Positions 1 to 5,987 of a stretch of DNA of 6,670 bases are shown piece after piece. Each line of letters opens with the position of its first letter. The stretch's first letter is position 1. Origin of the DNA: Thermoplasmata archaeon. Its GTDB lineage: Archaea; Thermoplasmatota; Thermoplasmata; Lutacidiplasmatales; UBA184. Below the pieces are notes generated by a model. The model was not told the origin of the DNA and made no database searches. It saw only the letters and a list, made by a program, of their open reading frames with translations. Made by a program: the position numbers and the translations under genes. The stretch covers positions 1-6,670 of the forward strand of contig JAKIWU010000075.1 of the NCBI GenBank assembly GCA_022749905.1, in the 5' to 3' direction.

Positions 1-432
1 GGACTCATCTACCGCCTGAAGGAGCCGAAGACCGCGATCCTCCTGTTCCGTTCCGGCAAGGTCGTCTGTACCGGCGCGAAGAGCATGAAGGAGGTCGAGA
101 ACTCGATCGCGACCGTGGCCGCCCAGATCAAGAAGGGGGGGCAGAAGATCAACATGCACCCGAAGATCGAGGTGCAGAACATCGTCGCGAGCTCCGACCT
201 CGAGTCGGAGATCAACCTCAACGCCATCGCGGTCACCCTCGGGCTCGACCGCGTCGAGTACGAGCCCGAGCAGTTCCCCGGCCTCGTCTGCCGGATCGAT
301 GAGCCGCGGGTCGTGGTCCTCCTCTTCGGGAGCGGGAAGCTCGTCTGCACGGGCGCCCGCAAGCCCTCCGACGTCGAGGTTGCCGTGAAGAAGATCACGA
401 AGGAGCTGCGCGGCGCGAGCCTCCTTCGCTAG
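1..432 (+). CDS. tbp: TATA-box binding protein (TBP), 5'-truncated by window edge
   Basis: General transcription factor that binds and bends the TATA box and, with TFB, recruits archaeal RNA polymerase. The window holds the last 143 residues; the family is about 180-185 residues, so roughly 40 are off the left edge. The two-repeat saddle fold is visible. Repeat 1 begins inside GLIYRLKEPK and repeat 2 inside FPGLVCRIDEP (nt 274 on). Each repeat carries the signature LLF-x-SGK-[VL]VCTGA. The DNA-kinking phenylalanines seen are codons 46-48 (repeat 1) and 274-276 and 325-327 (repeat 2); the fourth would lie just before the window. The C-terminus ends KELRGASLLR without the acidic tail found in some archaeal TBPs. 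It is the first visible gene of a same-strand run, followed closely by a metal hydrolase gene. The identity is secure; whether it is one of several TBP paralogues cannot be seen. Confidence 0.98.
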   Translation, partial: GLIYRLKEPKTAILLFRSGKVVCTGAKSMKEVENSIATVAAQIKKGGQKINMHPKIEVQNIVASSDLESEINLNAIAVTLGLDRVEYEPEQFPGLVCRIDEPRVVVLLFGSGKLVCTGARKPSDVEVAVKKITKELRGASLLR

Positions 433-442
433 ATCGGGACGG

Positions 443-1330
443 ATCGAGACGAGCGCGTCCGCGGCCTTCGCGGAGCTCCCCGTCGTCGACCATCACTGTC
501 ACCTCGCCTTCTCCGAGAGCGCGGTCGCCGCCGCGCGTCGGTTCGAGGAGGCGGGCGGGAGCCACCTCTTCCTTGCCACCCAGGCGTACTCGGCCGAACT
601 TCCGCAGTCCGTCGAAGCCTATCGGGATCAGTTCGAGAAGACGTCGGAGATCGCGCGCCGGGTGGAAGCGTCCACTGCGGTCACGGTGTACGTCGTGATC
701 GCCCCCCACCCCACGGATCTCCCCCGTCTTTCCGAGTCGCTCGGCCTCGACGAAGCTGTCGGGGTTCAGAAGGCTGCGCTCGACCTCGCGGGGCAGTGGG
801 TCCGAGAGCATCGGGCTGTTGCGCTCGGCGAAGTTGGGCTCCCGCATTTTGCCGTGCCTCCAGCGACGGCGGAGGCAGCGTCCACCCTGCTCCGGCATGC
901 GCTCGAGGTCGCACGCGACGCCGATTGCCCCGCCGTGATCCACTCCTCGGACCTCGATGCGGGGGGGTTCCGATCCCTCGCCGAGGTGGCGAGGCGTGCC
1001 GGATTCCCGACCCGCCGGCTGGTCAAACACTTCGCACGCAGCGTTGTACCCTCGTCCGATCGGGCTGGAGTCGTTCCGTCGTACCTCGCAAGTCGTGAAC
1101 TCGCCTCTGCGAGCATCGGGACCGAGGCTCCGTGGTTCTGGGAGACCGACTATCTCGATGACCCCGGAAGGCCAGGCGCGGTGCTCGATCTCGCGACCGT
1201 CCCGCGGCGCGCACGCCACGCGATCGAGCGCGCACCATCGAATCGTGAGGCACTCCGCATCCCGTTCGAGACCTCGGTCCGCTCCGTCTACGGCTTTACC
1301 CCCGCACGCGGTCCTGGGAGATCGACGTGA
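443..1330 (+). CDS. TatD/urease-superfamily metal-dependent hydrolase (COG1831-like); start codon uncertain
   Basis: Predicted TIM-barrel metal hydrolase related to TatD nucleases; the natural substrate is unknown to me. Ligand motifs appear in order: DHHCH (nt 488-502), the glutamate of GEVGLPHF (830-832), the histidine of VIHSSD (941-943), the histidine of VKHFAR (1028-1030) and the aspartate of ETDYLDDPGRPGAV (1148-1150). The last motif and the VPRRAR that follows match the archaeal COG1831 pattern as I recall it. The frame is open from nt 389, but its first ATG/GTG/TTG is GTG 662, which would delete the DxHxH motif and the first barrel strand. I therefore place the start at ATC 443, just after GGGACGG, as a provisional non-canonical start giving 295 residues. 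A base error in a normal start codon is an alternative. The stop overlaps the tmk start (GTGA), which suggests translational coupling. The family call is fairly sure; the start is not. Confidence 0.82.
   Translation: METSASAAFAELPVVDHHCHLAFSESAVAAARRFEEAGGSHLFLATQAYSAELPQSVEAYRDQFEKTSEIARRVEASTAVTVYVVIAPHPTDLPRLSESLGLDEAVGVQKAALDLAGQWVREHRAVALGEVGLPHFAVPPATAEAASTLLRHALEVARDADCPAVIHSSDLDAGGFRSLAEVARRAGFPTRRLVKHFARSVVPSSDRAGVVPSYLASRELASASIGTEAPWFWETDYLDDPGRPGAVLDLATVPRRARHAIERAPSNREALRIPFETSVRSVYGFTPARGPGRST
1327..1330 (+). other. GTGA stop/start overlap between the hydrolase and tmk
   Basis: The four bases GTGA contain the GTG start of tmk (1327-1329) and the TGA stop of the hydrolase (1328-1330). 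Such overlaps are typical of translationally coupled genes in one transcript. This supports the hydrolase frame being real to its end, even though its start is unclear. Confidence 0.85.
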
Positions 1331-1932
1331 CGCGAGGTCGCGTGGGCCGCGGCCAGCTCGTGGCCTTGGAAGGCATCGACGGCGCGGGGAAATCCACGCT
1401 CGCGCGTGCGATCGCGAAAGCGCTGCGGGCCCGAGGTCGAACCGTCGTGCGGACCGCCGAACCAGCCGACCCCGAGCTCGGAAGAAAGGGCGCCGCGATC
1501 ACGGCGCGGGATCCCTGGCAGGCTGCCCTCTGGTTCACGCTCGATCGGGCCATCGCGCGGGAGCGAATCGAGCGCGCGCTCGAGCGAGCGGAGGTGGTGC
1601 TGCAGGATCGTTCGTTCTATTCGACCCTCGCCTACCAAGGGAGCGCACTCCCGCCGACCGTGCGTCGCCGCCTCGAGCGTCTCGAGAGAACGGTGGCCCG
1701 GGAGCCCGACCTCGTCGTGCTCGTCGACCTCGACCCCGGGCTCGCCCTCGCGCGGCTCCGAGGTCGTCGATCGACCGCCTCCCTCCTGGAGCGCCCCGCC
1801 GTGCTCCGCCGTGCCCACCGGGCGTATCGCCGCTATGCCCGCGCCCTGCGCTGGCTCTCCGTCGACGGTCGCCAGGCTCCGGACGCGAACGCGACGATCG
1901 TGGTTCGACGGATCGGGCTCCGCGGCCGGTGA
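1327..1932 (+). CDS. tmk: Thymidylate kinase (dTMP kinase)
   Basis: Phosphorylates dTMP to dTDP with ATP, a cytosolic step to dTTP for DNA synthesis. The product has 201 residues, normal for the family. Visible motifs are the P-loop GIDGAGKST (residues 16-24), the EP of the substrate loop (45-46, in the short archaeal form EPADPELG), the LDRA helix (72-75), the nucleoside-monophosphate site QDRSFYSTLAYQG (93-105), a strand VVLVDLDP (130-137) and an arginine-rich LID region RLRGRRS (143-149). GTG 1327 is chosen because it leaves a normal short N-terminus and has GGGAG six bases upstream (1316-1320). It also overlaps the upstream stop by four bases as GTGA. Its place between a TatD-like hydrolase and a replication initiator fits DNA metabolism. 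A different nucleoside-monophosphate kinase of the same fold is unlikely given DRS...AYQG. Confidence 0.93.
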   Translation: MTRGRVGRGQLVALEGIDGAGKSTLARAIAKALRARGRTVVRTAEPADPELGRKGAAITARDPWQAALWFTLDRAIARERIERALERAEVVLQDRSFYSTLAYQGSALPPTVRRRLERLERTVAREPDLVVLVDLDPGLALARLRGRRSTASLLERPAVLRRAHRAYRRYARALRWLSVDGRQAPDANATIVVRRIGLRGR

Positions 1933-1982
1933 GCTCCCTTCCCACCAAGCTCAAATCTCGCGCGCGGACGTCGCTGGCTCCC

Positions 1983-1988
1983 GGAGGT
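1983..1988 (+). promoter_or_regulatory. Shine-Dalgarno GGAGGT for the Orc1/Cdc6-like gene
   Basis: GGAGGT lies three bases before ATG 1992 and is the clearest ribosome-binding site seen in the window. It favours ATG 1992 over the in-frame GTG at 1929, which overlaps the tmk stop as GTGA and would add 21 residues. The spacing is on the short side. Confidence 0.6.
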
Positions 1989-1991
1989 TCC

Positions 1992-3140
1992 ATGGGTTCG
2001 ATCCTGACCGCCGAAGAGACCCTCGATCCCTCCTTTGTTCCACCCCGGCTCGTCCAACGCGATCGGGAACTCGAACTCCTGGGGAAGCGCTTCCGCACCT
2101 CGCTCCCGAAGGGGATCCCGTACCATCACCTCCTCACCGGTGGTGTCGGAAGTGGGAAGACCGCTCTCGCGAAGAGGCTCGCGCAGGATCTGTCGAAGTC
2201 CGCCCGGGCCGGCGGGAAACCCGTTGTCGCCCACTACGTGAACTGCTGGCGTCGTTCGAGCGACCGAACGGTGCTCCTCGAGCTTCTACGCAGCGTCGGG
2301 GTTTCTCTGCCCGACCGGGGCTATGGTGTGCCGGAGATGATGGACGTCTTCGAGCAGGGGCTCCGTCGAAACCCGGCGCACCGTCTCCTGATCCTCGACG
2401 AGGCCGGGGCGCTCGTCCGGCAGGAGACGAAGCTCGTCTACCTCCTCACCCGTTCCGGCGAGGTGGGACTCGGATCGATCTCCCTCTTCCTCGTGGCCCC
2501 CGACGACATCCTCCCGTACCTCGATGCGGCAAGTCGCTCGAGCTTCGGGGTCACCCATCGCCTCCAGCTTTCTGCCTACAACGCGGAAGATCTCCGGGCC
2601 ATCCTGTCCTTCCGTGCCGGCCTCGCCCTCCGCAAGGGGAGCTACTCGGCCGACGTGCTCGCCCAGATCGCGGCTCTCGCCGCTCCGACGGGAGACGCTC
2701 GGTTCGCGCTCGAGCTCCTTGGGGGCTCGGCGCACCTCGCGGAGGAAGCGGGTGCGAACGAGATCCGCCCGGAGGAGGTCCGCGCGGCGAAGGGATCGAT
2801 CTACCCCACCCTCACGGAATCGAAGCTCGAGGATCTGGGCGAGAACGAGCTCCTCGCCCTCCTCGCGATTTCCCGGACCCTTCGTGGACCTCGGGCCCGC
2901 ACTCCGACGGACCGGGTGCGGGAGGCCTACAAGGCGGCCGCCGAAGAGTACGGGCGCGTTCCCGTGAGCCGCGTGACGTTTTGGCGAACCCTCCGGAGCC
3001 TTGAACGGGAGGGCATCGTCCAACTCGAGTCGACCGGCGTGGGCGAGGCCGCCCGTGTCGGAATGGACGAGGTGCCCGCGAGCTACCTTACGACGGTCCT
3101 CGAGACGAAGTTCCGTCGGCCGTCCGCTCGCAAACCCTAA
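1992..3140 (+). CDS. orc1: Divergent Orc1/Cdc6 replication initiator AAA+ ATPase
   Basis: Orc1/Cdc6 proteins bind archaeal origins and load the MCM helicase. From ATG 1992 the product has 382 residues, close to the usual 380-410. In order: a short N-terminus DPSFVPPRLVQRDREL (12-27, the position of the family's P-x-x-L-x-x-R-E segment), Walker A GGVGSGKT (50-57), the VNC strand (83-85), Walker B LLILDEA (132-138), a lid with sensor 2 GDAR (Arg237), then a winged-helix domain from about 282. The helix VPVSRVTFWRTLRSLEREG sits where the DNA-recognition helix is expected. Two departures from the usual family sequence are seen. Sensor 1, normally ISND, reads VAPDDI (168-173), and the LDPR-V-x-SS motif reads LDAASRSS (177-184), losing the arginine after DP. 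It may be a paralogue with altered ATPase control or origin choice rather than the main initiator. It follows tmk by 59 bases on the same strand. Confidence 0.9.
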   Translation: MGSILTAEETLDPSFVPPRLVQRDRELELLGKRFRTSLPKGIPYHHLLTGGVGSGKTALAKRLAQDLSKSARAGGKPVVAHYVNCWRRSSDRTVLLELLRSVGVSLPDRGYGVPEMMDVFEQGLRRNPAHRLLILDEAGALVRQETKLVYLLTRSGEVGLGSISLFLVAPDDILPYLDAASRSSFGVTHRLQLSAYNAEDLRAILSFRAGLALRKGSYSADVLAQIAALAAPTGDARFALELLGGSAHLAEEAGANEIRPEEVRAAKGSIYPTLTESKLEDLGENELLALLAISRTLRGPRARTPTDRVREAYKAAAEEYGRVPVSRVTFWRTLRSLEREGIVQLESTGVGEAARVGMDEVPASYLTTVLETKFRRPSARKP

Positions 3141-3166
3141 AGGGACCCGCTCGGCTCGCCGCGCCC

Positions 3167-4081
3167 GTGGCGACGTCGGGAGCCGTTTCTTCCCCTACCG
3201 GGCTGCGCCCGCTTCCCCCCTGGATCCGAACGCGCCCTCCGACCGGGGATCGGTACGCGGGCGTGCGGACCCTCCTCCTCGACCAGGAGCTCGGAACCGT
3301 GTGTCGGGAGGCCCGGTGCCCGAACCTTCCCGAGTGCTGGTCCGCGGGGACCGCGACGCTCATGCTCCTCGGTACGGACTGCTCGCGACGCTGCGGCTTC
3401 TGCGCCGTCCGCACGCACTGGGGGAACGGCGCTGTCGACGCGTCGGAGCCCGACCGCGTCGCGCGCGCGGTGGAGCGATGGGGCCTCAAGTACGTCGTCC
3501 TGACCCAGGTCTGCCGCGACGATCTTCCTGACGGAGGTGCCTCGATCCTCGCGGACTCCGTCCGCGCCATCCGGACACGTCGCCCGACGGTGCTCACCGA
3601 GCTCCTCGTCGGCGACCTCGGCGATTCGGAACGGGCGCTCGCGAGTGTTCTCGCGGCGCGGCCGGACGTGCTCGGGCATAACCTCGAGACCGTCGAACGC
3701 CTCTCGCCGAAGGTTCGCGATCGGCGAGCCGGCTACCGGACCTCCCTCCGTCTCCTGGCGCGGGCTCGCTCGCTCGGGGGTCCGACGCTGATCACGAAGA
3801 GTTCGATCATGCTGGGACTGGGGGAGACGGACCACGAGCTGGCCCAAGCGATGGCTGATCTTCGCGCCGTCGGCGTCGACCTCCTGACCCTCGGCCAATA
3901 TCTCCAGCCGAGCCCCGCGCACGTCGCCGTCGCTCGGTACGTCCCGCCCGCGGAATTCGACCGCTACGGCGAGCTCGCCCGGGAGGCGGGCTTCCGCGGC
4001 GTTGAATCCGGTCCGATGGTGCGGAGCTCCTACCACGCCGAGGAGCTCTACGCGAGCGCCGGCGGCGCCCGCGGGGGTTAG
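3167..4081 (+). CDS. lipA: Lipoyl synthase (radical SAM)
   Basis: Inserts two sulfurs into octanoyl groups bound to carrier proteins (E2 subunits or GcvH), making lipoyl cofactor. The product has 304 residues, a normal length. The auxiliary [4Fe-4S] cluster motif C-x4-C-x5-C is at Cys46, 51 and 57 (CREARCPNLPEC). The radical-SAM CxxxCxxC is at Cys72, 76 and 79 (CSRRCGFC). The C-terminal RSSY, whose serine ligates the auxiliary cluster in studied enzymes, is at 286-289. Further family blocks are RDDLPDGGA, GHNLETVERL, MLGLGET and LTLGQYLQPS. GTG 3167 gives the normal short lead-in before PPWIRTRPPTG; no good Shine-Dalgarno is seen. It starts 26 bases after the Orc1-like stop and is followed after three bases by a membrane-protein gene. 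No ligase, octanoyltransferase or lipoylated protein gene is in view. Confidence 0.97.
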   Translation: MATSGAVSSPTGLRPLPPWIRTRPPTGDRYAGVRTLLLDQELGTVCREARCPNLPECWSAGTATLMLLGTDCSRRCGFCAVRTHWGNGAVDASEPDRVARAVERWGLKYVVLTQVCRDDLPDGGASILADSVRAIRTRRPTVLTELLVGDLGDSERALASVLAARPDVLGHNLETVERLSPKVRDRRAGYRTSLRLLARARSLGGPTLITKSSIMLGLGETDHELAQAMADLRAVGVDLLTLGQYLQPSPAHVAVARYVPPAEFDRYGELAREAGFRGVESGPMVRSSYHAEELYASAGGARGG

Positions 4082-4084
4082 GCG

Positions 4085-4447
4085 TTGGCCAAGAAGGCGA
4101 AGCGGCGCCTCGAGGAGCAGGAACGGTACGAGTCGTTCCAGTTCCCGGAGTTCGACGAACGGAAGTTTCTCGAGCACGAGTACGAGCAGTCGATCGCGAC
4201 GATCGTCTCGGTCGCGCTCGCGATCCTGCTCGCGGTCGTCTCCTGGGGTCTTGACCGGACGAACCTCCCGAGCCCGGTGGCGTGGCTCGCGGGCCTCGCC
4301 GGGGTCGTGGCCGCCCCCTACCTCATTCGGACCGTTCGCCCCCTCGCGGGGGAGTACACCAAGGGCGATTGGACGTGGCTCTTGATCACGCTGATCCTCG
4401 GCTGGCTCGGTCTCTGGTTCCTGTTCTTGAACCAGCTGCCGGGCTAG
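4085..4447 (+). CDS. Small membrane protein, three predicted TM helices, function unknown
   Basis: 120 residues; I do not recognise the family. The N-terminus (1-35) is charged and lacks a signal peptide: a basic start MAKKAKRR is followed by an acidic, aromatic stretch (EEQERYESFQFPEFDERKF). Three hydrophobic segments follow, at about 37-56, 65-81 and 97-116, the last ending WLGLWFLFLNQLPG. The loops hold DRTNLPSP and RTVRPLAGEYTKGDW. TTG 4085 is the start that leaves only three bases after the lipA stop; a G-run in the lipA tail (4073-4077) could serve as a ribosome site. Tight spacing suggests co-transcription with lipA, though a shared role is only a guess. The amphipathic charged head plus clean hydrophobic helices argue for a true gene rather than a chance frame. 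Its stop shares CTAG with the convergent cca gene. Confidence 0.8.
   Translation: MAKKAKRRLEEQERYESFQFPEFDERKFLEHEYEQSIATIVSVALAILLAVVSWGLDRTNLPSPVAWLAGLAGVVAAPYLIRTVRPLAGEYTKGDWTWLLITLILGWLGLWFLFLNQLPG
4444..4447. other. CTAG palindrome serving as stop codon on both strands
   Basis: On the + strand TAG 4445-4447 ends the membrane-protein gene. On the - strand the complement of 4444-4446 is also TAG and ends cca. The two convergent genes thus overlap by two bases and leave no room for a terminator between them, so each transcript must end within, or be antisense to, the other gene. Confidence 0.9.
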
Positions 4448-5826
4448 GTGCGGGGCCGACGCATCCACGGCAGCCGCTTGTCGAGAAGTTCGCCGAGCGC
4501 GTGCGAGAGCTCCTCGCTCTCTCGGCAGGCATCGAGGGGCCGGATCGTCCGAGCGTCCCGTGGCGCGGACCGGAGATCGCGGCCGAGCGGCAACTGATCG
4601 AGCGCTCCGTCGAGCACCTGCTCGAGGGTTCGGCGCTCACGGCGGGCGTCTACGGCGATCCGACCATCGGCAGTGACGTACGGGCCCTGGAGGACAGGGG
4701 CGTCGGCGCGGGACCATTTCTGGAGGAACGAGTCGCTCCGGTCCATGCCGACCGGAGGCCCGGGGTGGACGCGGACCGACGGGAGCTGTGCCTGGGACAC
4801 CTCCACGAGGAGGACGATGCTTTCGGGTCCGGCTGCCCCCGCGGTTCCGAGGAGGTCGAACCCGCCCCGGGCGGCGGCCTCGCCCAACGCCCTCTCAGCC
4901 TTGCGGATCTGCGGGTAGAGGACGTCGTCGACGAGCGCCGGTCGCGGGAGGGTGAGCGCCGCGACGTGGGTACCGCGCTCCGCGATCCTGGCCCGAGCGT
5001 CCGGGAGGGAGAGCGACGCCACCGGCGGCACCGTGAAAGCGTCCGCCGAGGGCCGGTCCAGGTAGGCGGCGGCGGCGAGAATGAAGAGCGCGAGGTTCCG
5101 GCGAGAGAGGGCGGTCGCCACGTTGCGGTGAGGATCGACCGGGTCGTCGAAGATGAGAGCGACATCGTCGGGGACCCTGGGCTTCGCCTCGGGGTGACTC
5201 TCGAGCCGATGGGGGATCGACCAGCCGCGGGCCGATTGGAGGAGGCCGCGCAGGGAACCGAACTTGAGCACGAGGAGCTCGACGAGGTATCCGGAGAACC
5301 CGCCCGTGCGGGCCTCCGAACCGTAGATCCGAAGCGCGCGAAGGAACTGCTTCGAGAGCCGAACCTCGCCGAGCGATCGGGGGGTGGATCGTGCTTCCAG
5401 GTACGCCTGGTGGAACGGGGTGCGATCGACGGCGCTCAACGGTTTCGACGGATCGGTGATCGCGTAGCCGGGCACCGCGTCGACCTCGAAGCCCTCGAAC
5501 TTCCCTCGTAGGTACGGATGTTCCGCGTACCGCATCTCGGGTTGCTCGAGGAGGTCCCGCGCGAGGCCGAGGCCCTCGCGCTCGAGCGCCTCACGATCGA
5601 GCGTCGGGGGGAACAGAAGAAAGAGGTCGATGTCGAGCCGGTCGACGAGGAAGGTCCCGCGCGCCGCGCTGCCGGCGATGAGACTGCGAACGATGGGGGA
5701 CGCGCGGTGTTGCGCGGCCTCGGCCGCGCGGTGGAGGAGACGCTCTCGAACGCCTTCGAGCCTTCGCAACAGGTCCTCGGAGGGGGAGATCCGCGCGAGG
5801 ACCTCCGTTTCGATCCGATCCGCCAT
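4444..5826 (-). CDS. cca: CCA-adding enzyme, class I archaeal tRNA nucleotidyltransferase
   Basis: Adds or repairs the 3'-terminal CCA of tRNA using CTP and ATP without a nucleic acid template. From ATG 5826 the product has 460 residues, in the family range. The nucleotidyltransferase core shows GSAARGTFL (52-60), the metal-binding pair DID (Asp65 and Asp67) and the third carboxylate in EVDAVPGY (Asp116). The 51-residue spacing from first to third carboxylate equals that of the Archaeoglobus enzyme as I recall it. Family blocks follow: DRTPFHQAYLE, the YGSEARTGGFSGYLVELL helix region, FDDPVDPHRNVATALS and VDDVLYPQI. I chose ATG 5826 because MADRIETEVLARISPSED aligns with the normal N-terminus. 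In-frame GTG 5874, ATG 5862 and GTG 5859 would add up to 16 low-complexity residues, and none of the starts has a well-spaced Shine-Dalgarno. The gene is convergent with the small membrane-protein gene and divergent from amrS. Confidence 0.97.
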   Translation of the reverse strand: MADRIETEVLARISPSEDLLRRLEGVRERLLHRAAEAAQHRASPIVRSLIAGSAARGTFLVDRLDIDLFLLFPPTLDREALEREGLGLARDLLEQPEMRYAEHPYLRGKFEGFEVDAVPGYAITDPSKPLSAVDRTPFHQAYLEARSTPRSLGEVRLSKQFLRALRIYGSEARTGGFSGYLVELLVLKFGSLRGLLQSARGWSIPHRLESHPEAKPRVPDDVALIFDDPVDPHRNVATALSRRNLALFILAAAAYLDRPSADAFTVPPVASLSLPDARARIAERGTHVAALTLPRPALVDDVLYPQIRKAERALGEAAARGGFDLLGTAGAAGPESIVLLVEVSQAQLPSVRVHPGPPVGMDRSDSFLQKWSRADAPVLQGPYVTADGRIAVDARRERRTLEQVLDGALDQLPLGRDLRSAPRDARTIRPLDACRESEELSHALGELLDKRLPWMRRPRT

Positions 5827-5987
5827 CGAGGCCGTCGCCCCCGCCTCCGACGCGCTCACCATCGACGGCGCCACGACTTCCGGAGCATGAACCTTGTCGC
5901 GCGACCGCGACGCGTCCTCCTCAAACGTAATGGCTCGTGGCGCCCGTACACGGGCCGAGGTCCGAGGTCGGATCCCGAAGGCATCGT
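5827..5987. promoter_or_regulatory. Divergent cca/amrS intergenic region, probable promoters
   Basis: About 160 bases separate the chosen starts of two divergent genes, so promoters for both should lie here. The only A/T-richer patch is TCAAACGTAATGG at about 5921-5933. It is roughly 55-65 bases before GTG 5988 and about 45-60 before GTG 5874 on the other strand. No convincing archaeal TATA box with BRE is seen at the distance expected for leaderless transcripts. If cca begins at GTG 5874 the region shrinks to 113 bases. A GAAGG (5977-5981) six bases before GTG 5988 is a weak ribosome site for amrS. Confidence 0.3.

Noticed and set aside
135..141. G7 run in tbp as a possible sequencing indel
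   Set aside because: The TBP frame is intact on both sides, reading KKGGQK, so no correction is needed.
395..1219. 274-residue - strand frame opposite the metal hydrolase
   Set aside because: Low-complexity Arg/Gly/Glu product. The + strand carries ordered TatD-type ligand motifs over the same bases.
957..1991. Upstream in-frame extension of the Orc1-like gene giving a 727-residue product
   Set aside because: The extra part lies across the hydrolase and tmk in another frame and is an Arg/Ser/Pro-rich shadow with no domain. The real protein starts at ATG 1992 or at most GTG 1929.
3137..4468. 443-residue open frame on the - strand opposite lipA and the membrane-protein gene
   Set aside because: Its product is low-complexity, rich in Arg, Glu and Pro with no motif, and it lies wholly opposite a lipA with complete catalytic motifs. 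Long antisense frames are expected in G+C-rich DNA.
4282..5511. 409-residue + strand frame opposite cca
   Set aside because: It is the complement of conserved CCA-enzyme motifs; the translated product is Arg/Glu/Gly-rich and lacks any recognisable family.
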